A model generated the notes under the pieces. It was not told the DNA's origin. It searched no databases and saw only the letters and a list, made by a program, of their open reading frames with translations. Of a DNA stretch of 64,000 nt, positions 37,601 through 47,219 are shown piece by piece. Position numbers and translations under genes: made by a program. The DNA is from Chitinibacter sp046530675 (GTDB taxonomy: Bacteria > Pseudomonadota > Gammaproteobacteria > Burkholderiales > Chitinibacteraceae). Every line of letters begins with the position of its first letter. Within the stretch, counting starts at the first letter, position 1. Location: contig NZ_CP172558.1 of the NCBI RefSeq assembly GCF_046530675.1, positions 2,914,001 to 2,978,000 on the forward strand, written 5' to 3'.

Positions 37601-38703
37601 AACCCAAGAATTCGGTTAAATACAACTTGGTAAGCAGCAGCAGTCACGTGAATATCAAAACGCTTACGCTCCTTCAATACTTTCTGCTGTAAGCTTGCAA
37701 CATAGATGCGGTTCTCGACGAGATCCGTTACATGGGTAACAAATGCAGTTTCATCAATCGCAGCCAAGGCCAAACCTTCAAAGGATTTATCCATAACATC
37801 ATCAAACAGCACGACCGGCAAACCGCAGCTAAAGGCCTCCACAATTCCCATTCCAAACCCCTCTAATTTGGATGGAAACAGGCATACATCGTGCCGTTGA
37901 TATTGGCTGACAATTGACTCGGGAGATAAAAACCCCAGTAGTTTAATACGATTATCAAGTGCGTACTTAGCAATTTTTTCTCGAAATTCAGGCAGTGTGG
38001 TTCCATCGCCAACGCAGGTTAAGTTTATATTTGGTATACGCCGTATCACCTCGATTAAAAAATCATGATTTTTTACCGGAGAGAAGCGTGCGACATATAT
38101 GGCTCGTAATGGGCGCTCTTTTTGAGGAACACCTAAATTCAAACCATCACATTCCGAAATCTGCACACCATTGTTAATTTGAATGGCTTTATCCATAAGT
38201 TCCGGAAATTCGCCAACAAATGAATGATGAGCCAACGGTCCAACAGAGACAATACTATCAAAACGAGAGAAAATATTTTTATAGATTAATCTGGCAATTT
38301 TATTCATCATCCCTTTTTTAGAATGATTAACATAGAGTGCTGGTTGCTTAAAGATCCACCTTAATAGTACCGCCAATACGTTACTAGGAAACCCATGCGC
38401 ACAAATAATTTGGTTTTTTGAAAAAAATTGACAGACATCTTTTATTTTTTTCAAAAAAGCGAGCGAAGAAAATATTAAAATGCGCAGGTAATCAAACTTG
38501 GATGGGCTGTCGCCAATTGTTTGATTCGCCAGGGTTAAAACAGAAAATCCATGCTGACTTAATTTTTTTTCAAACTCAGGAGACCGGCACAACAATAAAA
38601 ATTGAGACTCCGTATCCAGTTCTCTTAATGCAAGGCTTAATATCAAGGTAATACGTTCTCCGCCGCCAAAATTGACGGGGGCAATACAATGAGTGATCTT
38701 CAT
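37597..38703 (-). CDS. GT4-like glycosyltransferase
   Basis: 368 residues, GT-B fold. It begins MKITHCIAPVNFGGGERITL, the glycine-rich family 4 loop. The donor side has AIYVARFSPVKNHDFLIEVI and FPSKLEGFGMGIVEAFSCG with the E-x7-E pair. Likely a second repeat-unit transferase. Coupled to the pyruvyltransferase gene upstream by a TAATG overlap and to the next glycosyltransferase by ATGA. Confidence 0.88.
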   Translation of the reverse strand: MKITHCIAPVNFGGGERITLILSLALRELDTESQFLLLCRSPEFEKKLSQHGFSVLTLANQTIGDSPSKFDYLRILIFSSLAFLKKIKDVCQFFSKNQIICAHGFPSNVLAVLLRWIFKQPALYVNHSKKGMMNKIARLIYKNIFSRFDSIVSVGPLAHHSFVGEFPELMDKAIQINNGVQISECDGLNLGVPQKERPLRAIYVARFSPVKNHDFLIEVIRRIPNINLTCVGDGTTLPEFREKIAKYALDNRIKLLGFLSPESIVSQYQRHDVCLFPSKLEGFGMGIVEAFSCGLPVVLFDDVMDKSFEGLALAAIDETAFVTHVTDLVENRIYVASLQQKVLKERKRFDIHVTAAAYQVVFNRILGL

Positions 38704-39851
38704 TATGATCTCATCAAATTACGAAGTGCATCAATATTGCCAGCTTCTTTTTCTAAATAAAAATCTACTCCAGCATTCAAACGCACAGATGCCTGGAAAT
38801 CACCCAGTAAACTTTCAATCATCTTTTTGCACAAATCAATATCTATATCAGCCTCTGGCCAATTTCCTCCCTCACCAAATTCAAGCCGGTACGGCCAATC
38901 AATTGCAGAAACAAACTCGGCTGTTTTATGATGATAAATTATTGGAATAAAAGGAACTCCAAATGCAGCAGCAATGATACTGCCATGCAACCTCAAACTG
39001 ATAACCAAACTAGACTGTTTAATTAAATTAAATGCGCTTTCAATATCTTCTGGCTCCTCAATTACGATTCGTTCATCCAAACCCGCCTGGCGAGCCAAAT
39101 CACGACAAAAAGGAGCATCCTTTTCATATTCCAGCGGAAAAATAAAGGTATCATGCCCCTGAAGTTTCAGGTACTTCAAAAGTTCTACGAACGATTTATT
39201 TAGCTTTTCAAATTTTACTTGATTTCGATCTGCCAAATAAGGATTGGCAATAATGCAAATTTTTTTTTGCAGGGGCAAATTCAGCGTATCATGAGAATTA
39301 CCTTTAAGCCAAAGAACGGGATCACCTGTAATTTTCATTTTTTCAGTATTGACGCCTATTTCATGCAATAAATTGTAAGACTTCAGATCCCGAATCAATA
39401 TTTCATCAGGAAAATTATTAAAAACAAATCGTGTAATAAAACGCCCCAAAGGAGTAAAGAATGGACCAGCACCGATTGCATATATAATTATTTTTTTACC
39501 AAAAATCCAAGCAAGAGCAATGTGCTTCAACCAAGAAACTATATTAAAACGATTCCAATCTGATAAAAAGCCACCGCCACCAAAAACCAATACATCGCAC
39601 CATCGTATAGCACTCAGCATAGCGCCATACTGACTCGGCGCCAGCAAGCTGCATAACGTGGCTTTAAAAGAAAGTGGTGCATGTTTAACTGCATCAACAC
39701 CCAAAAATCGCTTCGTATATTCAGGATTAAGTGACAAAGCTTTCACTTGGGCCTTATCATCAACTTTGTTGATTTGTTTGCTGATTGCATACAAAATTGC
39801 TTCGTCACCCAAGTTACCTGAGCCATACCAACCACAAACTAAATATTTCAT
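38703..39851 (-). CDS. Polysaccharide pyruvyl transferase family protein
   Basis: 382 residues of the CsaB/WcaK family. It starts MKYLVCGWYGSGNLGDEAIL, with the GxxNxGDEAI signature. The C-terminal part SLVISLRLHGSIIAAAFGVPFIPI has the HGS/A motif used for phosphoenolpyruvate transfer. It predicts a 4,6-ketal pyruvate on a sugar of the polymer, adding a negative charge. In the operon between the acetyltransferase-like gene and the glycosyltransferases. Confidence 0.88.
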   Translation of the reverse strand: MKYLVCGWYGSGNLGDEAILYAISKQINKVDDKAQVKALSLNPEYTKRFLGVDAVKHAPLSFKATLCSLLAPSQYGAMLSAIRWCDVLVFGGGGFLSDWNRFNIVSWLKHIALAWIFGKKIIIYAIGAGPFFTPLGRFITRFVFNNFPDEILIRDLKSYNLLHEIGVNTEKMKITGDPVLWLKGNSHDTLNLPLQKKICIIANPYLADRNQVKFEKLNKSFVELLKYLKLQGHDTFIFPLEYEKDAPFCRDLARQAGLDERIVIEEPEDIESAFNLIKQSSLVISLRLHGSIIAAAFGVPFIPIIYHHKTAEFVSAIDWPYRLEFGEGGNWPEADIDIDLCKKMIESLLGDFQASVRLNAGVDFYLEKEAGNIDALRNLMRS

Positions 39852-39879
39852 CTAACAAATGCCTTGAATATGGATAAAT

Positions 39880-40401
39880 TTATTTTTTTAACTTCCAATA
39901 AATATAAGAGTCTTCTTTTTTATTGCTATTTTCAATCCGCAAAATATCATCCGATCCTCTTTGCTTAACTATCAAAGCACCTGCCTTGACAATTGAATAA
40001 GGTGGAATATCATGAGTAATAACGCAACCCAAACCAATAATAGAGCCACGTCCAATTTTGACTCCTGGTGAAATTTTTACTGAATCACCAAGCCAACACC
40101 CATCCTCAATAATTACGATTTTATCGATAATCGATTTATCATATGGTATTTTTTTGCTATTGCGAAAATTATGATTAGAGGAGTAAATCAAAACTCTCGG
40201 ACCAATAATCACATTATCACCAATACGAATCCCCCCCTTCCCAAATAGCTTCCCCTCTGGCCCAATATAACTATAATCCCCAATTGAAATTCGGGAAGAG
40301 CAAGACAATTGACATGGGTAGTTCAACTGAGAACACTCACCCAATTGACCTCCTCGCCATTTAAAAAAGGCATTCAAAATAAAATTAAGTATTTTCAACA
40401 T
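39880..40401 (-). CDS. Left-handed beta-helix (hexapeptide) O-acetyltransferase
   Basis: 173 residues of the WbbJ/Maa type. Hexapeptide turns run from about 30 (ISIGDYSYIGPEGKLFG) to 150, with IYSSNHNF carrying the catalytic-type His and VKISPGVKIGRGSIIGLG. It probably transfers acetyl from acetyl-CoA to a sugar before export. A longer frame starts at TTG 40410; ATG 40401 is preferred. It overlaps the end of the Wzx-like gene by 17 nt. Confidence 0.85.
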   Translation of the reverse strand: MLKILNFILNAFFKWRGGQLGECSQLNYPCQLSCSSRISIGDYSYIGPEGKLFGKGGIRIGDNVIIGPRVLIYSSNHNFRNSKKIPYDKSIIDKIVIIEDGCWLGDSVKISPGVKIGRGSIIGLGCVITHDIPPYSIVKAGALIVKQRGSDDILRIENSNKKEDSYIYWKLKK

Positions 40402-41566
40402 TGCGGCCAATTTTCATATAGAAAAAAATAAGACAAGATATTGCAACAAGCTTGGCAAATGCCATTCCACTCAGCAAGAAAACCAAAGTCAAGCCATCAT
40501 TCACATACCAATTAACCCCAAAAAAAACCATCCCACCAACAATAGAAGCGGCGTATGAAATAGAAATAGCATTCGGATTTAATTTATAAAGAACAATTCG
40601 AGTATAATGAATAAAACAATCAACCAACCAAACTGGAACCAAGAAAACAATAAAATACAAAACCAAAGAATAGCGCGGAAAAAACCAATCAATCCAGTAA
40701 GGAGAAAACAAAAAAATCACTATAAGTGGCAAAAGCAATGTAAAAATGAAAACTAGGTATTCTTTCTTCATACCTCCTTTCAAAGAAATGGACTTAGGCA
40801 TGAAATAGTTACTTAGCACAGACTGAGCCAAGTTAAATACCATTAAAAATTGAACAAAAAGAAAAAATGTTGACTGTAACTGTACAGGAGCCAACAGCTT
40901 TACAAAATAGGCTTCTACAACAAAGCCACTAGCAATCGCAATAAAAAAAGAAGATATACAAATTCGAAAAGATTCGCACAATATCTTCCATGACCACTTC
41001 CAGCCCGACCTAGAACAAAACATACCAAAATCAAGCAATCGCCACCCAACAGTAATCGCTAAAAAAAAATAAATCAAAGAATAAGAGAAAAATACAACCT
41101 CAGCATTTACCCCTTTAAAAAAAATCAATGCTACACAAAGAAAAGCTATTTGCGGCACAATCCTAATTACAACATATCCAAGTAAAAAACCACCCGTTCG
41201 ATAATATGCAGTTATAAAAAGGCAAAGGCCACTAGTTAAATAGGCAATCGATATATACAAAGCCATATTAACTGAGAAAAAAAAGAATATTGGCAATGCA
41301 AACAACAACAAAACCATCCCGAGCCAGAGTTTCAAGCTGAAATATGAAATGGCTGTTTTATGAATATCACCATGCTCATCAGTGCGGAGCAAGAATAATG
41401 TTGTCAGACCCAAGTCAAAAATCAATAGGAAACTATTTGTAACTTGGTAGATAAATCCGTAATGGGCATATTCTTCGTGGCTGAGATTTGTTGAAATCAC
41501 CCAGTTAGTAAGAAAATAAACCAAACTTGGTATGATCGTCGCAATACCGACCAGCGTCTTTTCCAT
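40385..41566 (-). CDS. Wzx-like polysaccharide flippase (MOP superfamily)
   Basis: 393 residues with about 12 membrane helices and short loops, beginning MEKTLVGIATIIPSLVYFL. The pattern and the place between rfbC and the transferase genes fit a Wzx flippase moving undecaprenyl-linked repeat units to the periplasmic face. Sequence divergence in this family means the assignment rests largely on topology and context. Strongly A+T-rich. Confidence 0.82.
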   Translation of the reverse strand: MEKTLVGIATIIPSLVYFLTNWVISTNLSHEEYAHYGFIYQVTNSFLLIFDLGLTTLFLLRTDEHGDIHKTAISYFSLKLWLGMVLLLFALPIFFFFSVNMALYISIAYLTSGLCLFITAYYRTGGFLLGYVVIRIVPQIAFLCVALIFFKGVNAEVVFFSYSLIYFFLAITVGWRLLDFGMFCSRSGWKWSWKILCESFRICISSFFIAIASGFVVEAYFVKLLAPVQLQSTFFLFVQFLMVFNLAQSVLSNYFMPKSISLKGGMKKEYLVFIFTLLLPLIVIFLFSPYWIDWFFPRYSLVLYFIVFLVPVWLVDCFIHYTRIVLYKLNPNAISISYAASIVGGMVFFGVNWYVNDGLTLVFLLSGMAFAKLVAISCLIFFYMKIGRNVENT

Positions 41567-41684
41567 TCAACCATTCCATCTAAAAAAGAAATAACCTTTC
41601 TGTCTAGCTACAACCTTCAAACAATTTAAAAAACAAACAATGAAATAATTAAATATATTCACAAACCAAAAAATTAAATTCGAC

Positions 41685-42230
41685 TTAGAAGAAAAAATCA
41701 GAATGTAGGAAGTCACTACCTGCAGCATCTTTTTCCGAAACATCGGGAGAGTTAGACAAGGGCCATTGAATATCAAGCGTACGATCATCCCATTTAATAA
41801 TTCGCTCACAATCAGCTTGCCAAAAGTCAGTCGTTTTGTACTGTAAATCTGCTGTAGTTGATAAAACATAAAATCCATGAGCAAATCCTTCAGGGATCCA
41901 AAGTTGCTCATGATTTTCTGAAGAAAGGATTCGCCCTACCCATTTCCCAAAAGTGGAGGAACTTTTTCGCAAGTCTACAGCAACATCAAATACCACGCCT
42001 TGAGTTACGCGCACTAATTTTGCCTGTGGCAGGCCAACTTGATAATGTAATCCACGTAACACGTTTCGTCTTGAATGCGAATGGTTATCTTGCACAAAAT
42101 GAACAGAAAAACCTATTTGCTCTTCGAACCTCTGTTGATTAAAGCTTTCTAAAAAAAAACCTCGTTTATCATGAAAAACATCAGGTACAACAACTTTAAC
42201 GTCCGAAATATTCGTATCAATTATTTTCAT
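41685..42230 (-). CDS. rfbC: dTDP-4-dehydrorhamnose 3,5-epimerase RfbC
   Basis: 181-residue cupin epimerase, third step of dTDP-L-rhamnose synthesis. Motifs: DKRGFFLESFNQQRFEE, FVQDNHSHSRRNVLRGLHYQ with the catalytic His, and IPEGFAHGFYVLS. Length is typical. It stands last among the rhamnose genes, 81 nt after rfbA, and its start region is A+T-rich, marking the transition into the acquired-looking segment. Confidence 0.95.
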   Translation of the reverse strand: MKIIDTNISDVKVVVPDVFHDKRGFFLESFNQQRFEEQIGFSVHFVQDNHSHSRRNVLRGLHYQVGLPQAKLVRVTQGVVFDVAVDLRKSSSTFGKWVGRILSSENHEQLWIPEGFAHGFYVLSTTADLQYKTTDFWQADCERIIKWDDRTLDIQWPLSNSPDVSEKDAAGSDFLHSDFFF

Positions 42231-42311
42231 ATGACTCCATTAAAACTAAATTCCAAAAAAATAAAAAAATCGCAGTCGATAAGCTATTTATCCACATAAA
42301 AATTGAAAAGA

Positions 42312-43196
42312 TCATAAAATCAAATCATTCACCATTTTTAGTAGATATTGACCATAGTTATTTTTTTTCAACGATTGGCCCAATTTTTTTATTTGATTAG
42401 CATCAATCCAACCTTGCCGATAGGCGATTTCTTCTGGGCAACAGACTTTTAAGCCCTGCCGTGCTTCGATGGTCTGGATGAATTGACTCGCTTCGAGCAT
42501 TGATTCATGCGTGCCGGTATCCAGCCAGGCATAGCCGCGCCCCATGGTTTGCACATTCAACGCACCTTTTTGCAGGTAAACGTTATTCACATCGGTAATT
42601 TCTAACTCGCCACGCGGCGATGGCTTGATGTTCTTGGCAATTTCAACAACCTGATTGTCGTAGAAATACAAGCCAGTGACCGCATAGTTGGATTTAGGTT
42701 TGGCTGGTTTTTCTTCGATTGAAAGCGCTTTGCCGGTCGCGTCAAAATCGACCACACCATAACGCTCCGGATCATTGACGTGATAAGCAAAAACACTCGC
42801 ACCACTTTTTTTAGTCGCTGCCACGTGGAGTAATCCAGCAAATTCATGGCCGTAAAAGATATTGTCACCCAGCACCAAAGCCACATCATTGCTGCCGATG
42901 AAGGTTTCGCCAATAATGAAAGCCTGTGCAAGTCCATCGGGGCTTGGCTGCACAGCGTACTGCAGTTTGATACCCCATTGGCTGCCATCGCCGAGTAATT
43001 GCTCAAAACGTGGTGTGTCTTGCGGTGTTGAGATAATCAGAATGTCGCGTATCCCGGCCAGCAACAAGGTACTGAGCGGATAGTAGATCATCGGTTTGTC
43101 ATAAATCGGCAAAAGTTGCTTCGAGACGGCGATGGTGGCCGGATAAAGGCGGGTGCCTGAGCCCCCCGCCAGAATGATACCTTTGCGCTGCGCCAT
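42312..43196 (-). CDS. rfbA: Glucose-1-phosphate thymidylyltransferase RfbA
   Basis: 294-residue enzyme making dTDP-glucose from dTTP and glucose-1-P, the first dTDP-rhamnose step. N-terminal GIILAGGSGTRLYPATIAVSK, then LVLGDNIFYGHEF and IEEKPAKPKSNYAVTGLYFY are diagnostic. It starts 1 nt after the rfbD stop. Order rfbB-rfbD-rfbA-rfbC is the common enterobacterial and betaproteobacterial order. Confidence 0.97.
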   Translation of the reverse strand: MAQRKGIILAGGSGTRLYPATIAVSKQLLPIYDKPMIYYPLSTLLLAGIRDILIISTPQDTPRFEQLLGDGSQWGIKLQYAVQPSPDGLAQAFIIGETFIGSNDVALVLGDNIFYGHEFAGLLHVAATKKSGASVFAYHVNDPERYGVVDFDATGKALSIEEKPAKPKSNYAVTGLYFYDNQVVEIAKNIKPSPRGELEITDVNNVYLQKGALNVQTMGRGYAWLDTGTHESMLEASQFIQTIEARQGLKVCCPEEIAYRQGWIDANQIKKLGQSLKKNNYGQYLLKMVNDLIL

Positions 43197-43197
43197 A

Positions 43198-44106
43198 TCA
43201 GCCCCCTTGTTTAAATAGTGTCATGACTTGATGCACGCCGTCTTGCCAAGCGGGCAGCCGCAGGCCAAATGTCGTTTGCAGTTTCTGTGTATCAAGGCGC
43301 GAGTTGGCCGGGCGCGGCGCGGAAACCGGATAGGCTGTTGCGGGGATGGCTTGAATGGCCTTGCTAGTGATTCTCAGGGTATAGCCCTGCAGAGCAGCAA
43401 TATCATTAATTAGCGATGCATACCCATGCCAGCTAGTTTCACCTCCGGCAACCAGATGATAAGTACCATAGGCAAATTCAGCACGATTCTGGCTGAAAAT
43501 ATATTGCGCGATAATTTGCGCCGTGGCATCAGCAATCAGACTGGCGCTCGTTGGTGCACCGTATTGATCGTTGATGACGCTCAGCGCATCGCGGGTTTGC
43601 ATCAGCCGCAACATCGTTTTGAGGAAATTGCCACCGTGGGCACCAAATACCCAGCTGGTGCGGAAAATCAGATGGCGACAGCCGCTATTGCGGATCGCTT
43701 CTTCACCAGCGAGCTTGGTTTTGCCGTATACCGATTGCGGATTGGGTAGGTCGGTCTCGACGTACCAGCCCTCTTTGCAACCATCAAACACATAGTCGGT
43801 CGAGTAGTGAATCAGTAGCGCGCCGAGCTTGGCCGCTTCTTCCGCGAAAGCCTGCGCCGCAGTGGTATTAATGGCGTAGGTTAATTCTGAATCGGTTTCG
43901 GCCTGGTCCACGGCAGTATATGCCGCCGGATTGACGATAATGTCCGGGCGAACTCGCTGCACCAGTTCACGAACCGCATCGGTATTGGCCAGATCGCAAT
44001 CTGCACGATCCAAGGCAATCACATCCCCCAGAATGGCAAGGCTGCGCTGCAATTCAAAACCGAGCTGACCATTTTTTCCTGTCAGCAGTATCTTCGTCAA
44101 AGCCAC
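43198..44106 (-). CDS. rfbD: dTDP-4-dehydrorhamnose reductase RfbD
   Basis: 302-residue short-chain dehydrogenase, last step to dTDP-L-rhamnose using NADPH. KILLTGKNGQLG is the dinucleotide loop, followed by the active-site YxxxK (YGKTKLAGE). No ATG fits the family N-terminus. I place the start at GTG 44106 because GGAG lies 7 nt upstream; GTG 44112, overlapping the rfbB TGA, or ATG 44136 are alternatives. The true start is uncertain by 10 codons. Confidence 0.93.
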   Translation of the reverse strand: MALTKILLTGKNGQLGFELQRSLAILGDVIALDRADCDLANTDAVRELVQRVRPDIIVNPAAYTAVDQAETDSELTYAINTTAAQAFAEEAAKLGALLIHYSTDYVFDGCKEGWYVETDLPNPQSVYGKTKLAGEEAIRNSGCRHLIFRTSWVFGAHGGNFLKTMLRLMQTRDALSVINDQYGAPTSASLIADATAQIIAQYIFSQNRAEFAYGTYHLVAGGETSWHGYASLINDIAALQGYTLRITSKAIQAIPATAYPVSAPRPANSRLDTQKLQTTFGLRLPAWQDGVHQVMTLFKQGG

Positions 44107-44108
44107 AC

Positions 44109-45170
44109 TCACGCTCCGTATTGGGTCAATACCCACTCACGGTATGCACCACTGGCCACATTGCTGACCCAATTCTGGTTCGCCAGATACCATTCAACTG
44201 TTTTACGGATTCCTGATTCAAAAGTCTCGGCCGGTTTCCAGCCCAGCTCGCGCGCGAGTTTCGTTGCGTCAATTGCATAGCGTCTATCGTGTCCGGGTCT
44301 ATCAGTCACATAGCTAATTTGTTCGGTATAGCTTTGCCCATCAGCGCGCGGTTGCAGCTCGTCGAGCAAGCTACAGATCGTTTTGACGACGTCCAGATTG
44401 GCTTTCTCATTCCAACCACCGACGTTGTACGTTTCACCCACTTGGCCAGCTTCGAGTACGCGACGGATTGCAGCGCAATGGTCTTTCACATACAGCCAGT
44501 CGCGGATTTGCTGGCCATCGCCATAAATCGGTAGCGGTTTACCATTAAGCGCATTCAAAATTACCAGCGGGATCAATTTTTCCGGGAAGTGATATGGGCC
44601 GTAATTATTCGAGCAATTGGTCGTTAATACTGGCAGGCCATAGGTATGGTGCCAGGCACGAACCAGATGATCCGATGCAGCTTTCGATGCCGAATACGGG
44701 CTATTGGGCTCGTAGCTGTTGGTCTCGGCAAATGGCGGATCATCAGCCTCTAACGTACCGTAAACCTCATCAGTCGAAACATGCAGGAAACGGAATGTCA
44801 TCTTTTCGGCGGCAGGTAGGTCGTTCCAGTACGCGCGAACGCTTTCAAGCAGGTTGAACGTCCCCACCACATTGGTCTGGATAAAGTGGCCCGGCCCATG
44901 AATCGAGCGATCAACATGCGACTCGGCAGCAAAATTGATCACCGCACGTGGTTTATGTTCGACAAGCAATTGAGCAATGATTTCACGATCAGCAATATCG
45001 GCACGAACAAAAAAATGCCGGGTATCCTCCTGCAAGCCTTGCAAGGTATCAAGATTACCGGCATACGTTAGTTTATCAACATTAATTACCAGCTCGTCAC
45101 AGTCTGCCAGCCAGTCCAGAACAAAATTACCGCCGATAAAACCGGCACCACCTGTTACCAAAATCGTCAT
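44109..45170 (-). CDS. rfbB: dTDP-glucose 4,6-dehydratase RfbB
   Basis: 353-residue extended SDR, second step of dTDP-rhamnose synthesis. TILVTGGAGFIGGNFVLDWL is the NAD loop, HVSTDEVYGTL gives the Thr-Asp-Glu catalytic set, and YSASKAASDHLV the YxxxK motif. It overlaps the probable rfbD start region and lies 65 nt after the Wzz-like gene. Confidence 0.97.
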   Translation of the reverse strand: MTILVTGGAGFIGGNFVLDWLADCDELVINVDKLTYAGNLDTLQGLQEDTRHFFVRADIADREIIAQLLVEHKPRAVINFAAESHVDRSIHGPGHFIQTNVVGTFNLLESVRAYWNDLPAAEKMTFRFLHVSTDEVYGTLEADDPPFAETNSYEPNSPYSASKAASDHLVRAWHHTYGLPVLTTNCSNNYGPYHFPEKLIPLVILNALNGKPLPIYGDGQQIRDWLYVKDHCAAIRRVLEAGQVGETYNVGGWNEKANLDVVKTICSLLDELQPRADGQSYTEQISYVTDRPGHDRRYAIDATKLARELGWKPAETFESGIRKTVEWYLANQNWVSNVASGAYREWVLTQYGA

Positions 45171-45235
45171 TGCGTACCAACCCTAAATAACCAGCTAACG
45201 CCTTAAAAGTGCGTCAGCAGATCACACTATTCAAA

Positions 45236-46327
45236 TTATTTTGCATGCCACGCAGCAGCGATCTTACCCAGTAATGCGGATGAGGCCAGATTTTCACGCG
45301 ATTTGACGATGGCCTCGGCAATAAATGCCCAAAGCACGGCACTAAATAAGGCAGCAATTGCAGAGAGCAAAACAATCAAGGCACGCTTAGGGCCTGATTT
45401 TTCATCAGGAACTTCAGCCAAAGTCATTTTCAATTCATCGTGTTCTTGCTTTTTCAACAATGAAATCCGGCTATCCAGACGCTCAATCAAGGCGCTCCAA
45501 TACGCCTGTTGCTGCAGTGCATCCGCAGCAGCGATCCACAAGCCAGCGTTAACAGCAGAGGCTCGTTTTTTCAAATTATCCGCCAGTAAACGCTGTAGAT
45601 TTGATAACTGATCTTGAATGCGCACCAATTCACTCTGCATCAGGTCACTCCCCGTGCCAGCACTTCCCGCGACTGTACTTTGTCCCTGTAAAGTAGCTTC
45701 AGCCTGAATTGCAGCAAGACTGATTATGCTGTAGCGATCTGCAGGGGAAAACAAGGCAATAATGGGGGCAAGATCGCCCCCTTTGATCTGATGGTCAAAT
45801 TTCAATTTATTGGTTCTAGCCATTTCGCGTCGAGTTTCCAGATCGTAACGCTGTTTGGACACGTCCAGTAACCTCATATTATAGAGATTTTTCTGTAAAA
45901 CAGCCCCCATCCGATTAGCCAATTGAGCCGCAAATTCAGGACTGGCATCGGTGGCATTGACATCCAAATAACCGTCCTTTGCATTCAAAGTCACTTTGAA
46001 TGATTTGGCCATTTCTTTTCGGGTCGCTTTACGGCCTTTGGTTCCATAATGTTCGGTAAGTTTTAATTCTTTGGAAACTTCTTCAACAAGTTGATCATTA
46101 TTGAGTAGCCAATTGTAAGTTGGTGCATTTTTTGATGGAGCAATTTTCAGCGTTGCCGTGTATTCATCTGGCAAGCTCAAGGAAATAGCGACAGCAATTG
46201 CGCCAGCCAGAATAGGCAGGCCAATAATTTTTTTCTTATGCTTGGTCAGGACAAGAAGAAAATCCAGCAGAGAGGCTTCATTTTCGGCCTGAACACTGGA
46301 TACATTGGCTTGCAAATTTTCAGTCAT
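45236..46327 (-). CDS. Wzz-family chain-length determinant protein
   Basis: 363 residues. Two membrane helices near the ends (about 35-55 GLPILAGAIAVAISLSL and about 330-352 LIVLLSAIAALFSAVLWAFI) bracket a long helical periplasmic part, the polysaccharide co-polymerase topology. It should set the chain length made by Wzy. No kinase domain follows, so it is the O-antigen-type class rather than a Wzc kinase. The frame is open to 46456; ATG 46327 (MTENLQANVSS) gives the expected cytoplasmic N-terminus. First gene of the minus-strand operon. Confidence 0.87.
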   Translation of the reverse strand: MTENLQANVSSVQAENEASLLDFLLVLTKHKKKIIGLPILAGAIAVAISLSLPDEYTATLKIAPSKNAPTYNWLLNNDQLVEEVSKELKLTEHYGTKGRKATRKEMAKSFKVTLNAKDGYLDVNATDASPEFAAQLANRMGAVLQKNLYNMRLLDVSKQRYDLETRREMARTNKLKFDHQIKGGDLAPIIALFSPADRYSIISLAAIQAEATLQGQSTVAGSAGTGSDLMQSELVRIQDQLSNLQRLLADNLKKRASAVNAGLWIAAADALQQQAYWSALIERLDSRISLLKKQEHDELKMTLAEVPDEKSGPKRALIVLLSAIAALFSAVLWAFIAEAIVKSRENLASSALLGKIAAAWHAK

Positions 46328-46427
46328 ATCGGAAAAAATCTTATTGTGAGAGTTTCGAAAACAGGTAACCATAATGAGGCGACGATTGTAACCAATAACC
46401 ATGCTTACATAATGCTTGTAAGAAAAG

Positions 46428-46449
46428 AAACCCGCAAGAATGCGGGTTT
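46428..46449 (-). terminator. Terminator after the PCMT-family gene
   Basis: 9-bp stem AAACCCGCA / TGCGGGTTT with an AGAA loop. On the minus strand it is followed by CTTTTCTTAC. It separates this gene from the polysaccharide operon. Confidence 0.8.
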
Positions 46450-46480
46450 TATACAAACTGCGATAAAACTGAATCGCAGT

Positions 46481-47122
46481 TCAAAATGAAAACTGAATAG
46501 CGCTCACCTGAGCTCGTGGCAAGTTGTAGTCAAACACCTGTCGTTCAAGATTTGCGCCATTGCCCACCTTCGTCATTACGGTTGCATGCATGATGGGATC
46601 TTCACCCAAGATAGTAATCAGGCGGCCACCACTCACCAGTTGCTCGCTTAATTCTTTTGGCATGCTCTCGAATGATGCTGCAGCAATAATGGCGTTAAAC
46701 GGCCCTTGCTTGCTACTCAAGCCACCACCCACTTCAATGCTAACGTTTTTAATCCCCGCGGCTTTAAGCGCGCCATTGGCAAACTCGGCCTGTTTGGTGT
46801 CTGCTTCAATCACAACCACTTGTGCACAAAGGCCAGCAGCCAGTGCGGCCAAGTAAGCGGTTCCCGCGCCGACGATCAAGACTTTATCGGATGTTTTCAA
46901 ACCGATTTCCTGCAGCAATCGTGCTTCGACTTTCGGAGCAAGCATCAGTTGGCCATTACCCAGCGGCAGCTCAACATCGACAAAAGCCAGTTCTTTTTTA
47001 TCGGCAGGCACAAAGTCTTCGCGGCGGGTGTTGAGGACGCGGTCAAGAACTTTGGAGTCCAGTACGTTCCATGGGCGGATCTGTTGTTCTACCAGTAAAT
47101 AACGTGCTTTTTCCCAATCCAT
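46481..47122 (-). CDS. Protein-L-isoaspartate O-methyltransferase family protein
   Basis: 213-residue SAM-dependent methyltransferase of the PCMT family. It starts MDWEKARYLLVEQQIRPWNV; the SAM loop is VLIVGAGTAYLAALAAGL, somewhat unlike the classic GTGSGYQ of Pcm. PCMT repairs isoaspartyl damage, but this subgroup, common in Neisseriales next to unrelated genes, is not proven to have that activity. It is divergent from thiC across the riboswitch leader. Confidence 0.85.
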   Translation of the reverse strand: MDWEKARYLLVEQQIRPWNVLDSKVLDRVLNTRREDFVPADKKELAFVDVELPLGNGQLMLAPKVEARLLQEIGLKTSDKVLIVGAGTAYLAALAAGLCAQVVVIEADTKQAEFANGALKAAGIKNVSIEVGGGLSSKQGPFNAIIAAASFESMPKELSEQLVSGGRLITILGEDPIMHATVMTKVGNGANLERQVFDYNLPRAQVSAIQFSF

Positions 47123-47219
47123 GTTTGCGTCACCTCAAGGCTTGGCCGTTCTCGGCCTGTGTTGATCGAATATATCTTGCAATTATCCCACAACTCTTTT
47201 AATTTCACATTCATTCATA

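Larger units (their letters stand above)
34600..42300. other. A+T-rich, probably acquired core of the polysaccharide locus
   Basis: By eye the base composition falls sharply across the acyltransferase, Wzy-like, glycosyltransferase, pyruvyltransferase and Wzx-like genes, then rises again at rfbA. Codons rich in A/T and many poly-A stretches contrast with the flanking dTDP-rhamnose and ManB genes. This is the usual pattern of exchange of the serotype-specific centre. Boundaries are approximate. Confidence 0.7.

Noticed and set aside
41567..41911. 114-codon minus-strand frame overlapping the rfbC 3' half
   Set aside because: It is a shifted frame of rfbC continuing into A+T-rich intergenic DNA; no protein family matches.
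43376..43400. GGGTATAGCC-like sequence inside rfbD as a further 49-bp repeat
   Set aside because: It is coding sequence conserved for RfbD and has no ATACCC partner 49 bp away.
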